From an uncultured Bacilli bacterium (GTDB lineage: Bacteria; Bacillota_I; Bacilli_A; RF39; UBA660): a DNA stretch of 64,000 bases. The notes beneath the pieces are model-generated. The model ran no database searches. It saw only the letters and a program-made list of their open reading frames with translations, and was not told the DNA's origin. The translations under genes and the position numbers were made by a program. The stretch lies in NCBI GenBank assembly GCA_934090935.1, contig CAKOKD010000005.1, positions 1-64,000 of the forward strand. The letters are read 5' to 3'. Of the stretch, positions 34,930-46,600 are shown in pieces; position 1 is the first letter of the stretch; every line of letters begins with the position of its first letter.

Positions 34930-35545
34930 ATAATGATTCACCTATTCCACTGACATTCATAATATCCTCTATTTTGCTAAATGGTGTTTTGATTCTGTAA
35001 GCAATGATAGAATCTGCTTTACTTGCTCCGATACCCGTAACAGTCATAAGTTCTTCTTTTGAAGCAGTGTTAATATTAACTAAAGATGTACTTGTTTCAG
35101 TTTGATTTGCTTCAGTTGTGTTCTTTTCCGTATCAGTAGTTATGCAGTTATCATAATTTATTACGGTTGTTGTACAAGTAGTATCAGTTTTAACAGTGGT
35201 GTTTACCTTAGTCATTTCACTTTTGCTAAAAACATAAATAACCATTTCATCTTTTACTTTTTGACTTAAATTAATATTTTTAGTGTAGGCATTCTTAGTA
35301 AAACCACCAGATAAATTTATGGCATCCCTTACAATAGAATCTGCTGGTACTTGATAAACTCCAGGTTTCTTAACCGATCCTTTAATGTCAACATAAACTT
35401 TACTTGAAACGTTTGCAACTTCCGTTTTAGTTATCTCTACATTTTCTGCAGCTACTTCTTTATCATCCATAGATAATACATATGAAACAACTAAAGCTAC
35501 AAGAATGACAATAGCAATAACAATATATTTTAATTTTGCTTTCAT
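34898..35545 (-). CDS. comEA: Competence DNA receptor ComEA
   Basis: The 215-residue protein has an N-terminal membrane anchor (about 7-25), an SLBB-like domain (about 48-105: VYVDIKGSVKKPGVYQVPAD), a Thr-rich linker and a C-terminal helix-hairpin-helix pair (about 155-215: VNINTASKEELMTVTGIGASKADSIIAYR). It binds double-stranded DNA outside the membrane and hands it to ComEC. Its gene runs into comEC as usual. Confidence 0.92.
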   Translation of the reverse strand: MKAKLKYIVIAIVILVALVVSYVLSMDDKEVAAENVEITKTEVANVSSKVYVDIKGSVKKPGVYQVPADSIVRDAINLSGGFTKNAYTKNINLSQKVKDEMVIYVFSKSEMTKVNTTVKTDTTCTTTVINYDNCITTDTEKNTTEANQTETSTSLVNINTASKEELMTVTGIGASKADSIIAYRIKTPFSKIEDIMNVSGIGESLFEKIKKYITV

Positions 35546-35586
35546 ATTTTCCTCCTCATGAATATATATAGAGAAGGAAACTCAAA

Positions 35587-36891
35587 TTACTTGTTTTTTT
35601 TAGAAGTTTTGTTGTTTTTTTTAATAACTACAACTGCTTCTTCGTCAGTGTTTATTTTTTTGCAAATACTCTTTAAAGTTTTTAAATTTAGTTTTGAATA
35701 AGTATCAAATAAATATGTTGGAACTTCATTTTCTTTTATTATTCCAGATGAAATAAACTCACTTGCTCTTTCAATATCTTCAAAGACTAAAATAAGGTTA
35801 GAAATAGCTACTTTCTTTTTACTATTAAACTCAACTTCATCAATATCAAGATTATTTATTTTTTCTTCTAATAAACTTACAAGTCTTTTTGGATAATGAG
35901 TTTCACACATGAATTCAATTATTAAATAGTTTCCACATACACTTGCATAGTAAATAATATCATTATTAATTATATTTCCATCAACTAGAGTTTCTCTAAA
36001 TTCACTTGTAGAACCGAAATTAGAATTTAATATTATATTTAAAGCCGTAACTAATTCATGTTCAGTAGTACCATCTTTTGAAAATGTTGACATGGGAATT
36101 TTTAAAGCTAATTCTAATTTTTCTATAGATACATCTTTCTTTATTTCTTTATATGTACAGGCAACATTTTTAGGTTCTTTTACTACTTTATTTATAATTT
36201 TTTTCTTTTCACCAAACTCTTTTTTACTTTGATTTTCTTCAATTATTGCTAAAGCTTCTTCAGGATTAAAGTTACCAGTTAAAACAACAAACATATTTGA
36301 TGGATGATAGAATGTTTTATAAGCATTTTCGATATCTTTTACTGTTGTTGATTTAACATCTTTTTTAGTTCCTGCTACAAGATATTTACGGTTATCATTA
36401 ACAAATATAGATGAACTTGACTCTGCTGTTAAAACACTTTCAGGATCGTCTTCATACATTTTTATTTCTTCAATAATTATGCCTTTTTCATCATTAACCA
36501 TTTTCTCTGTATAGTAAGGTGTTTGGACATAATCAAGCAAATATTCTAAATTTTCTTTGAATTTGTTATAACCATATACTTCATAGCAAGTTATGTGAGT
36601 TGATGTATATGCATTACTTTTAGCACCATTATCAGCATAGAAAGTTGATGCATCTCCATCCTCAGTATAAAAAGTTAAATGTTCTAAAAAATGGGCAACT
36701 CCGTTAGGTATTTTAGTATAACTTTTATCGCCTTCTAATTTAAACTCTGTATAAACAGATCCAAATTTTGCTGAAAAAGTTAGATAATAAGTTTTTACCT
36801 TATTATTTGGTAACATATACACCGTTAAGCCATTATCCAATACTTCATAAAACACTTCTTCATTTGGCCCTTTAACATATATTTTATTCAT
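35587..36891 (-). CDS. M16 family zinc peptidase, catalytic subunit (YmfH-like)
   Basis: The protein has 434 residues. The inverted zinc motif HFLEH (with HFLEHLTFYTED) is near residue 66 and the distal Glu lies in the following helical region, so this is the active member of an M16 pair. The ATG at 36891 has AGGAGGTGAA upstream, and a GTG three codons earlier is rejected. It overlaps the preceding M16 gene by eight bases. Such pairs form a closed chamber that degrades peptides; the substrate here is unknown. Confidence 0.9.
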   Translation of the reverse strand: MNKIYVKGPNEEVFYEVLDNGLTVYMLPNNKVKTYYLTFSAKFGSVYTEFKLEGDKSYTKIPNGVAHFLEHLTFYTEDGDASTFYADNGAKSNAYTSTHITCYEVYGYNKFKENLEYLLDYVQTPYYTEKMVNDEKGIIIEEIKMYEDDPESVLTAESSSSIFVNDNRKYLVAGTKKDVKSTTVKDIENAYKTFYHPSNMFVVLTGNFNPEEALAIIEENQSKKEFGEKKKIINKVVKEPKNVACTYKEIKKDVSIEKLELALKIPMSTFSKDGTTEHELVTALNIILNSNFGSTSEFRETLVDGNIINNDIIYYASVCGNYLIIEFMCETHYPKRLVSLLEEKINNLDIDEVEFNSKKKVAISNLILVFEDIERASEFISSGIIKENEVPTYLFDTYSKLNLKTLKSICKKINTDEEAVVVIKKNNKTSKKNK

Positions 36892-38152
36892 CACTTTCAC
36901 CTCCTGAAGTTAATATATAAGTAATATTTTTCTTTAATTTTTTATGTACATGGAATAAATCTTCTTTGGTTACCTCACCGAATTTTTTAATCATTTCATC
37001 AACTGATGGTGATAAGTTTAAATATTTAAAGAGATAAGTTTCTAGTATTTTTGTAGGATAATCATTTATCATATTTAAACTTGTAATTTTTAAATCAATT
37101 GCTCTTTTTACTTCATCATCAGTTATATTTGAACCCATTTCATTAAATGATTTATCGATTAATTTTAATGCAAGATTCTCATTTTTCTTATCTAAACTTG
37201 TTAAGACAATTAACAAATTATCATATCTTTGATAAAAAGATGTTAATCCATAACATAAAGAGTTATCGGTTCTTAAGTTTTTATAAAGTTTTGTTTCTAA
37301 AGATGATGATCCAAATACCATATTATATATTGGTAAAACATAATTTATTTCATAATCATTTAAATTTAAAGTATTATATATAACCACTAATTGAGATTGA
37401 CTGTTTTCTGATTTCTCTTTTTTCTTTTTAGCTATTCTTCTAGTTTTGTTTTCATTATAAATTTCTATTTTATGATTTTTTATAGTATCAAATTTAGCAT
37501 ATTTATTTATTAAATCAATTATTTTATTTTCATCAAATTCACCAATTATAAAAATATCAATATAGTCATGTTTGATAATATCGTTATAAGTGCTAATAAG
37601 CATTTCATTTGTTGCATTTTCGATTTGATCTTTATCCTCTAATATTGAGTGAGAAGTTAAAGATTTTGAATCAAGTACTTTTAATGCTCTTAAAATGCTA
37701 TAACGACTTGGATTTTCTTTTATAGAGTCAATTTTATCTATCAATCTTTTTTTACATAATTCAACTGTTTTTAAATCAAATTCCCCATTTGTAATATTTG
37801 GATTAAATATAGTTTCAAATTGTAAAGCTAAAACATCCTCTAAATAGTTTTCTTCAGTAAATTTAGGATTTATAAATTCAATTGAAAAATCAGTAATAAG
37901 CATTCTTCCTATAAGAGTTGTATCCATAGTTGAATATGCATTATATAAAGATTCATATTTTAAACATAACTTTCTTCTAGTATTATATTTTTTGGTATTT
38001 TCAGTTAAAACATCAAAAACTAAACTTCTTAAAGCTGATGTTTTAGGATCAAAATTATTTCTAAAAATAATATCTATTTTTATAGTTTTAAATTTATCTG
38101 TTTTTATGGTATGTATGTTATAAGAACCGGCCTTATACATTTTATATTCCAT
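36884..38152 (-). CDS. M16 family peptidase-like protein, non-catalytic partner (YmfF-like)
   Basis: This 422-residue M16-fold protein has RSLVFDVLTENT where the HxxEH zinc site should be, so the catalytic residues are absent. SLCYGLTSFYQRYDNLLIV in the C-terminal half is typical. It would dimerise with the HxxEH protein encoded next. The ATG at 38152 has GAGGTGAAAAGC upstream. Confidence 0.88.
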   Translation of the reverse strand: MEYKMYKAGSYNIHTIKTDKFKTIKIDIIFRNNFDPKTSALRSLVFDVLTENTKKYNTRRKLCLKYESLYNAYSTMDTTLIGRMLITDFSIEFINPKFTEENYLEDVLALQFETIFNPNITNGEFDLKTVELCKKRLIDKIDSIKENPSRYSILRALKVLDSKSLTSHSILEDKDQIENATNEMLISTYNDIIKHDYIDIFIIGEFDENKIIDLINKYAKFDTIKNHKIEIYNENKTRRIAKKKKEKSENSQSQLVVIYNTLNLNDYEINYVLPIYNMVFGSSSLETKLYKNLRTDNSLCYGLTSFYQRYDNLLIVLTSLDKKNENLALKLIDKSFNEMGSNITDDEVKRAIDLKITSLNMINDYPTKILETYLFKYLNLSPSVDEMIKKFGEVTKEDLFHVHKKLKKNITYILTSGGESDE

Positions 38153-38242
38153 GCTTTTCACCTCTTTTTTAGTATACGTCAAACTTCTTTTTTTATAATG
38201 TCATTATAGCATAATTATGATATTATTAGTATAGGTGATGAT

Positions 38243-38959
38243 ATGGAACCAGTACACATTGTAACTGATAAAAAAAATATTGCTCCACTTGTTTTATTTC
38301 CTGGAGATCCTCTTCGTGCAAAATATATTGCTGAGAAATTTTTAACAAATATAAAACTTGTGAATAAGATTAGAAACATGTATGCTTTTACAGGATATTA
38401 TAAGGATAAGCTTGTAACTGTTGTTGGTTCAGGTATGGGTTGCCCAAGTGCTTCTCTTTATGCTTATGAATTATTTACATTTTATGGAGTTGAAAAAATC
38501 ATTAGAATCGGTTCTGCTGGTGCTGATAAGAAAAATATTCATATTTTGGATACTGTTTTATCAACTGGAGCTTATTCAGAATCCTCAATTGCTTATCAAT
38601 GGGGAGGCTATACTGACAAGTTTATTGAATCTAATAATGAATTAAATGAAATTATCAAAAAAACAGCAAAAGAAAAAAATATTGATATTCATGTTGGTCC
38701 AACTTTAACGAGTGATGTATTTGATGTTTATGCTTCTATTGATCATGTAATTAATTCGTGTCCAATTAAAGATGAACTTTTAGCAACAGAAATGGAAGGA
38801 TTTGGAATATTTCATATTGCTAGAATTTGTAAGAAACAAGCTAGTATGTTAATTACTATTGTCGATTCAAAATTTGATACAAGAGTTGTTTCACCGGAAA
38901 TGAGAGAAACTCATCTTGATAATATGATTGTTCTTGCGCTTGAAAGCATAATAAAATAG
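38243..38959 (+). CDS. deoD: Purine nucleoside phosphorylase DeoD-type
   Basis: This 238-residue hexameric-type enzyme splits purine (deoxy)nucleosides with phosphate in the cytosol for salvage. LFPGDPLRAKYIAEKFL, RNMYAFTGYYKDK, GSGMGCPSASLYAYEL and RIGSAGA are the phosphate and nucleoside binding motifs, and EMEGFGIF replaces the more common EMEAAGLY-type motif. AGGTGATGAT precedes the ATG. It is alone on the plus strand. Confidence 0.92.
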   Translation: MEPVHIVTDKKNIAPLVLFPGDPLRAKYIAEKFLTNIKLVNKIRNMYAFTGYYKDKLVTVVGSGMGCPSASLYAYELFTFYGVEKIIRIGSAGADKKNIHILDTVLSTGAYSESSIAYQWGGYTDKFIESNNELNEIIKKTAKEKNIDIHVGPTLTSDVFDVYASIDHVINSCPIKDELLATEMEGFGIFHIARICKKQASMLITIVDSKFDTRVVSPEMRETHLDNMIVLALESIIK

Positions 38960-38985
38960 AACTTTAGCGTTCTATTTCTTTTGAC
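38951..38985. terminator. Bidirectional terminator between deoD and the Fur-type gene
   Basis: A 9-bp stem AAATAGAAC/GTTCTATTT with a 6-base loop, T-rich on both outer sides. It overlaps the deoD stop and the end of the convergent fur-like gene. Confidence 0.7.
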
Positions 38986-39340
38986 AATTTTTACATATTC
39001 CTTCTATAACAACAGAATGTTTAGTTATAATAAAATCATTGTAATTTGCTTTATCAAAAGGACATGTCTCTATCTCCTTTTTTTTATGACATTTCACACA
39101 TTCTAATATATGTAAATGCTCTTTAGATAATGAATATTTTGTTTCATTTTCAAATGTAATGGTTGTAATAATATCATTTTCTAATAAGATATCTATTATT
39201 CTATAAATAGTTGATTTATTAATATTTAAGCTTTTTATTAGTTCATTTAAAGTAACATATTCATTTTTATTTATATATTCTAAAACTTTTAATCTGTTTT
39301 TTGTAACTTTTAAATTTTTTTCTTTAAGAATACTTTCCAT
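38972..39340 (-). CDS. Fur-family metalloregulator
   Basis: The 122-residue repressor has a winged helix N-terminal domain (LKVTKNRLKVLEYI, NINKSTIYRIIDILLENDII) and a C-terminal metal domain with HLHILECVKCHKKKEIETC and a final CKNC, giving the structural CxxC zinc pairs. It could be Zur-, PerR- or Mn-type; residues do not decide it. Its start shares one base with the stop of the exporter gene, so it is cotranscribed. It probably binds the palindrome at 40181-40205 and so represses its own operon. Confidence 0.85.
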   Translation of the reverse strand: MESILKEKNLKVTKNRLKVLEYINKNEYVTLNELIKSLNINKSTIYRIIDILLENDIITTITFENETKYSLSKEHLHILECVKCHKKKEIETCPFDKANYNDFIITKHSVVIEGICKNCQKK

Positions 39341-40170
39341 TATACACCTATAAAATTAAACAATAATCCCCAAATAACACCGATAACATATATCAAACCA
39401 ATAATAAAAATATTTTCGGATATGTTTTTATTTTTACGAATAAGTACCATTATGGCTACTCCACTTCCTGTTAATAAACCGGAAAGTGTTGTTCCAAGAC
39501 TTATTAAATTGTTTAAATAAAGCTCACTTATCATAACAGAAGAGGCACAGTTAGGAATTAAACCTATTAATGATGCGATAAATGGAGTTAATATTTTATT
39601 ATTTTTTAAAGCACTTTCTAAAAAGCTTAAATCTACAAAATGAAATAAAATATTTATTAAAAATGTTATTATAAGAATAAAGAAAGCAATTTTTAAAGTA
39701 TGAATTAAAGAAGATTTTATAATTGAGTGATCACAGTCACAGTCTTCATCTTCACATAAAACAAAGTCACTTTTAGTTGTTTTTCTTATGAATAAATCTA
39801 TTAGAAATCCAGAAATTATACCAATAACTACTTTGATTGAAACAATACTTAATATCTTCGTTATAGGTGCATTGTGAGAAATCATAAGTGGTATAAGTTC
39901 ATCGCTTGTTGATAAATATATACTTATTAAAGAACCTAATGAAATTATTCTAGTAACATATAGATTTGTTGCTAAAACTGAAAATCCACATTGTGGAACC
40001 GCTCCTAAAAGAGCACCAACTATTGGTCCAAGCTTTCCAGATTTGGAAATAATATTTTCTTGTTTATTGCTTAATTTGTGTTCAATAAACTCAATAATTA
40101 AAAATGCTACAAATAAAAATGGTAGTAATTTTATCGTATCAAGTAAAGTATCTTGTATAACTTCTAACAT
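39340..40170 (-). CDS. Putative heavy-metal exporter (ArsP_2/PF11449-like), likely manganese or other divalent metal
   Basis: The protein has 276 residues and eight to ten helices. It is made of two similar halves, each with a GALLGAVPQCGFS or GLIPNCASSVM motif. A cytosolic DEDCDCDH stretch near residue 160 is a likely metal-binding loop. This matches the family annotated as putative manganese transporter or arsenic efflux protein. The ATG at 40170 has AGGAGG upstream. Coupling to a Fur-type regulator and a metal-type operator supports a role in metal balance. Confidence 0.8.
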   Translation of the reverse strand: MLEVIQDTLLDTIKLLPFLFVAFLIIEFIEHKLSNKQENIISKSGKLGPIVGALLGAVPQCGFSVLATNLYVTRIISLGSLISIYLSTSDELIPLMISHNAPITKILSIVSIKVVIGIISGFLIDLFIRKTTKSDFVLCEDEDCDCDHSIIKSSLIHTLKIAFFILIITFLINILFHFVDLSFLESALKNNKILTPFIASLIGLIPNCASSVMISELYLNNLISLGTTLSGLLTGSGVAIMVLIRKNKNISENIFIIGLIYVIGVIWGLLFNFIGV

Positions 40171-40180
40171 AATATGCCTC

Positions 40181-40205
40181 CTAAATGCAAATAAGTTGCA
40201 TTTAG
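40181..40205. promoter_or_regulatory. Fur-type operator (perfect palindrome)
   Basis: CTAAATGCAA, 5 bases, TTGCATTTAG: ten-base perfect arms directly next to the -10 box and covering the likely transcription start and ribosome site of the exporter-fur operon. The cognate regulator is probably the Fur-family protein encoded in the same operon. Confidence 0.8.
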
Positions 40206-40234
40206 ATAATAACAAAATATATATTTTTAGTCAA
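40206..40234 (-). promoter_or_regulatory. Promoter of the exporter-fur operon
   Basis: Minus strand: TTGACT, 17-base spacer, TATTAT. The palindromic operator begins at the next base, an arrangement suited to repression. Confidence 0.8.
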
Positions 40235-40260
40235 GAAAAAATGAACTATAAAGTTCATTA
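40235..40260 (-). terminator. Terminator of the 123-residue protein gene
   Basis: AATGAACT/AGTTCATT stem with a 4-base loop followed by TTTTTTC on the minus strand. It ends right where the exporter promoter -35 begins. Confidence 0.65.
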
Positions 40261-40629
40261 ATTCGTCGTATACTCAATATTTTTTACAGTTGATAAATCT
40301 ATATCAGTCGAAGAGATTATTTTATATTCTTCATTTTCTTTTAAATCCTTAGAAACATATCCAATTAAAGTATCAACTATATTGTTATCACTGTCTTTTA
40401 AAACTATATTAATTTTATCGATGTGAACATCATTTACTGCTATAAGAGTAGAAGAATATTTGTAAATTCCATCTTCTTCAGAAATATCAACATCAACGAT
40501 ATTTACATTGTCTAAAGAGATTGAATTATATTTATTTTTAATACTTAAAGATAATGGGAAATAAATTAAGCATGCAAGAATTATTAATGCCCCTAAAATT
40601 GTAATTTGCTTTTTCTTAAGTTTTAACAT
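40258..40629 (-). CDS. Membrane-anchored protein of unknown function
   Basis: This 123-residue protein has an N-terminal signal anchor (about 8-30) and an extracellular beta-rich domain (DNVNIVDVDISEEDGIYKYS, INIVLKDSDNNIVDTLIGYV) of FxLYD-like appearance. GGAG precedes the ATG. It follows the giant surface-protein gene by 12 bases on the same strand, so the two are probably cotranscribed and may work together. Confidence 0.6.
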   Translation of the reverse strand: MLKLKKKQITILGALIILACLIYFPLSLSIKNKYNSISLDNVNIVDVDISEEDGIYKYSSTLIAVNDVHIDKINIVLKDSDNNIVDTLIGYVSKDLKENEEYKIISSTDIDLSTVKNIEYTTN

Positions 40630-40641
40630 AAAATCTATCTC

Positions 40642-43600
40642 CTATTCTAATGTGATTACCATTTCATTTGATATAGTCATTGCAGTAAAGTTTCTAAATT
40701 GAGTATATGCTTGTGAATAGCACCAGAAACCATATGATCCAGCAGTTATCTTTTTAGATGATGTATCTGTGTATTCGAATATCTTATATGTACTTGTTAT
40801 TGGATATTCATTTTGAGAGTTTAATTCCCATCTCCATATGGTTATCTTATTATCGCTTGCTTCAACACGATATCTTTGCCATTTGTTTCTTGACCAAACA
40901 ATTTTTGAATTTATTTTTAATTTAGTACTAGAAGTTAAGCCATTTGCTGAAAATTGTTTATTGTTTGCTCTCCATAAACCGTTATATGCACCATTTCCAA
41001 TACCACTGTTTGAATCGTGTTTATCCAAGAATAGTAAGTATCCTGACCAATAATTTTTAGTAGTTGATGGATTAAAACGAATCATAACTCCTAAAGCATC
41101 ATCATCAGAATTTGTACTAGTCATTTCAAACTCCAAAGCGATATCTTTATATTTAGGTGTTACATAATTACCTGATGCATCCTTTTCTCTGAAATAATAT
41201 CCCGTAAAGTTGTTAGTGTTTACTGTTTCAATTATAGTATAAATTCCATTTGATTCATAACCTTCATCAAATGAACCGTACCAATTGGCATCAGTTGCCG
41301 TTCCTATAGTACCCCAAGTTGTTAATGCTGATTGGAAAGCGGTGCTATTTGAGTCAACTTTTGTACCAAAATTAATCGTTTTAACTAGTTCAGCACTTGA
41401 ATTATTAATTCCACTTTCAGCTTTAATAGTTAATTTAACACTTCCAATAGTTTTAGCTGTAACTTCTATTGTTTCATTTTCTAGATCATAAGTTAAATCG
41501 GCCAATTCTTCATTGTTTATAGATATCGATGATACTTTACCATCTCCAACATAACGATATTTTATATGAATTGTTTTTCCTGATGTTTGATAATCTTCAA
41601 CTTCTAAGATTGGATAATTTTTATTTTCTACCATTATTGTTTTTATTATATCATTATATTTTGTTCCACCACAGGCACGTACTTCTATAGTTGTTTGTCC
41701 AAGTACTTTTCCTGGTATTATAGTTATTATTCCATTTTCCACTTTTACTGTGGCAATATCTTGATCTTTTGAAATGACTTCGATTTCAGCATCTCCATCA
41801 TATGTATAACCAACATAACCTTGTTTTACTGCATAACCTGTTTCTACAAATTCATCCGTTAAAGTTAATGTTGCATCTTGTTTTATTTTATTAATTTTTA
41901 AAACACTGCTGGCAAGAGTTACGTCATCTTTTGTTGAACGAGCGATTATACTAGTGTTTTTAGTTATAACAAATGGTTGACTATAACTTATCCAAGTTGC
42001 TCCTTCATCTAAACTGTATTCATTCTTGTTTTTACCAAAATATTTAATTGTTATAGTTTTATCTTTTGACCAGTTTGGATTATTTACAGTTATTACTGGA
42101 TAATTAACCTCTTCATCAATCTTTGTAATCTTTATTTCGTTAATTAATAAGTTTTTATCACCAGCTACTATTTTTGCATAACTTGCTTCTTTTGGAATTG
42201 TTAATTGATTGACATTTTTTATCAAGTTATCTTTTTCCAAAAGTACGTCATCTTTATCATATAATTCTATTTTAGCATTTGTTGCAACTGTTTCTCCATT
42301 GAATATTCTTATAGTTTTACCATATGCAAGTGGAGAAATATTAAATCTTTGATAACTTCCTTTTTCTATTTCTTCTCCGCTTGTTAAATCGTCATCATAC
42401 ATTACTGATTTGATGGCATCTTCTGGTAAACTTACTGGGATTTCACTTGTAACTGTAAGACCACTTAGTTTTTTTACAGACTTTGTAAGTATAGTTCCAT
42501 AAGTAAATTCAAATGGTTTTGTATATTCTATCCAAGTAGAACCATTATCTAGGCTATAGAAGTTTTCTACTCCATCAACAGTATCATCAAATTTTAATTT
42601 ATGAATATAGTTTAAACTGATTCCTGAGTCGTCTAATACTGGATAACCATCAGTTGACTCAATTGTTGGTTGTTTTGGTACTCTTAAATCCAAATTATAA
42701 ATTGTTTCTTGTGTTTCTATATCAGATCCGTCATAATCTTTTCCATATGCAAATATTGTTAATGAATAATCTTCATTCATATATTTAACTACATCAACAG
42801 ATTTTAAAGTAATAGTTCCATTATAATCCATAATCTCTGAAGAACCAATTCTATATTTCTTAACTATCGATTCTCCGTAATCAATTTCAACATCTACTGA
42901 ATCGGAGAAATTAGTTGTCAAGACATTAATATAAAGCGAAACCTTATCAACTATGTTAGTTACTTCAATTTCTTTAATAGTCTCATTACCAACGGAATCA
43001 ATTGCATAGATTGTATAAATACCGTTTTCAGTTATTTTTAAATTACTATTATTACTAATATTTGTTCCTAATTTAGCAAAGTAATTTAAATCTTTTTTAC
43101 CTTTTGCATATCTTATTGTTTGTACTACTTGATCATCTGTTACAGAGACAAATAAGTTAACTATTCTTTTTTGATTCACTAAGTCACCTGAAACATTTAT
43201 TATTGGACTTTCATTATCAATGTTTAATATTTCAAGTGAAGAAATGTCACTGCTGCTTCCTAATCTATCAGTACCTTTAGCATAGATTACACAGTTTGAT
43301 GTTATGTTGATTTTTCCTTTATATTCTAACCAACCAGTGTCTTTTGTTTCATCTATTATACGATAATATTTGTTTACCAAAGCTTTGTTATAACTTATTG
43401 CTACATCTAAACTTTTTGTGATCTCCTCAGTACTGCTTATAATGATTGGTGCTTCTATTTTCTTTGAACCCCATCTCATAAATAAGTCTTCTTTTAAATT
43501 TGGAGTATTACTATCTAATATATAATAATGATCAGTTATCAATACTTCTTGCCCTTGATCATCTATTATTTTAACACCATCAGAAGTTAAAATATTTTTG

Positions 43601-46600
43601 GCGGCTTCTGGCTTTATTAGAAGAAGTCCGTGTTTATCATATGTTTTCCATACTCCATTACTTTTCCATTTGTATTCTCTTTCACTTTCTAAAGAATCGT
43701 ATGGATAATTTAATCTTATTAAATAATAATCTCCTTCATCCAAAACTGTATATTTTGGTATGTATGTAATATTTTTAATAGTATGCGTGCTTTGGCTGTT
43801 GTTACCAAATATATCCTCATTGTAAGCAGTTATTGTAGCATTTTCTGTTAACTCAAATGGTTCAGTATAATCTAGCCACTTTACATTATCTATTTTATAT
43901 TTTTTTATTGTAGCATTTTCTGAATAACTTATATCAACAGTTACGGAATCATTCAATTCTAAAGGATTGTGTTTAATTATTGGTTCAGCAATACTATCAG
44001 TTAGGAAAGAAATTTGCTTTTCATTTGTTCCTGATCCTGTACTAGATAATACATAAGCATAAATAGTTGTGTTTTTTGTTACTTCAAATGAACCTGTATA
44101 TTCTTTCCATTCGTCTTTTGATCCTATCTTATAGTAAGCTTTTTCAACTTCTTTTCCATAAAGCAATTGAACATTGACCTTATTTACTAACCCATTTGCA
44201 GTTACTTCATTTGGATCTGTTATTATTGAAACTAGTAAATTATCGATTTTCTTGCTTGGAGTTTTAGTTCTAATTCTTAATTTTTCGATTGTCTCTCCAT
44301 ATTTATTTGTTGCTTTTGCATAAATTGTTGTACTAGTTTTGATTTTAATAGAATCATTATAATCTTCATATATATATCCATCTAAGCTATATTTCAATGT
44401 ATCATAGTCCTTAGCAAAGATTTGAACATCTACTTCATCTAAAGTATCACTTAAATAAGTACTTGGAGTTGCATCAATTCTTACGTAAGGTGTTTTTCCT
44501 TCATAAATATTTTGAACGTAGTAATATGATGTTCTTGATGTTTGTCCATCACTTTTTCTTATGTAATATGCTGATATGACAACATTTTTATCGATTGTGA
44601 ATGATTCAGTATATTCATGCCATGTACCATAATCGATAGAATAATATATCTTATCTGCTTCTTCTTTTGGAGTTATATTAATATTTGTTTTGGAAACCAA
44701 TGATGTTGATGGGTTTGTCGATATCGTTGGTCCATCCAATCCAGTAACTTTTTTTATTTCTTTTATATAGGTACTAGTATAGCTTACCATACCATTATAA
44801 GTAGCTCTTGCATATAAAGTTTTACCAGCAGGAATTGATACCTTACCAGCATATTCAGTATAATTTTTTCCATCAAAACTATACTCTAGTTTATCAACTT
44901 TATAGTATGTAGATATAATTGCACTTACACTTGTATTTGTGAAAGCTTCAAATGCAGATGGAACTATTTCTAGACCAAGATCATCACGATAAATATATCG
45001 TGAATCATAAGTTGTTTGTATTGATCCATCGGTATTTTTCTTAGTTGAGCGAGCAATAATTAAAGTCTCAGGACTAACTTTGAAAGGCGAAGTATACTTA
45101 GTATAAGTTTTTCCATTATCTAAACTATATTCAATACTTTCAGCTTTAAAATTTGTTGTGATATTGATAGTTGCTGATTCATTACCACCAACAAAATTCC
45201 TAGATGGATTTATTCTGACCTTTAAAGAAGATTTATCTTCAGATATATATTTTTTTGAGTAAACAACTAAAGTCTCACCATTATCTAATGTAAATGTTGC
45301 ACGAGCAGTTATTAAAGTGTTTACAGGCACATTAAACTTTTCCTCATATTTTTTAAATTCACCATCGTTTAATGAGTATTCAATTAAATTAGCAGAATAG
45401 CTTGTATCAATATTTACTGATGTGGTTTCAGAACTATCCATTGATTCTTTATCCGAATTTATATAAACTTCATAGTATTTTTCAGCTAAATATAAACTGG
45501 TATTACCTGATACATTATAATTTCTTAATGTTCCATCCTGATAAATTGTTCTTTTTCCTGTGGCAGTTGCATAGATAATGCTTTCTTTTGATACTTGGAA
45601 TGGTCCATTATATAAAGTCCATTCTCCGTCATTTATTTTATAATATTTGGAAGTTGCATCTGGATCATAATCTATCGTGATAGTTACTTTTCTATTATTA
45701 TTTACGTATTTGGAAGAAGGATAAATTTTGATGTCTAAAGAACCAGCATCATAAAAGTCTTCAGTAGAAGAAATATATGCCTCAACTTGCTTTGTCTTTG
45801 CTTTTGTTATCAAAATATTTCCGTCAGCATCATAAACATTTTCATGATATGTGATTCTTGCGGTAATTAAATTATTAGCTCCAACTTGAAATACATTTTC
45901 ATAAGACTCCCATTTACCATTGTTAACACTGTATTCAACTTTATCAACATTTTTGCTATAATTCAGTGTAATATTAGCTTCTTCACCGTTTTTTACAGGA
46001 TTTTTATCAGCAGTTATATCTATAAAATATCCGGATTTAGATTCTATTACTTCATTTTCATTTAAAGTATATCTTATATAGATATTTTCAACGTCTTCTA
46101 CTCTAACTAATATTGGACCAGTATATGGATTCCAAAGAAGATCATTATCACTCATGACCTCATCTTCTCTAATCAATTTCCATTCCCAGTTTGTTGAATT
46201 TTCTGGATAATAAAGGTTAAGCCAAATCCATCCATCTAAATCCTCTTGAGGAGCTTCACTTAATTTTACATATATGGTTTTAGAAACAGTGGCACTAGCA
46301 CCTTCTTTGTTTGTAGCAGTACATGTTATTTTATGTTCACCTGTTGTCAATTCGTCAGTGTTAGTTACTAATTGATCATCAGAATAACATTCAACTACTC
46401 CAGTGCTATTACCAAATGAATAATGACTAGGCAATTTATATGAATCTTTATAATTAATGATATTTGGAAGGTCTATTAGATCTATTGAAGGCATATCTTC
46501 ATTCGGTTTTTTTGTGGAGGTTTTCTTTGTTGTTTTATTTGCTTTAGTTGTTGTTTGCACCTCTTCTTTTGTTTTTATAGTTTTTGTATAGATAGACTCA

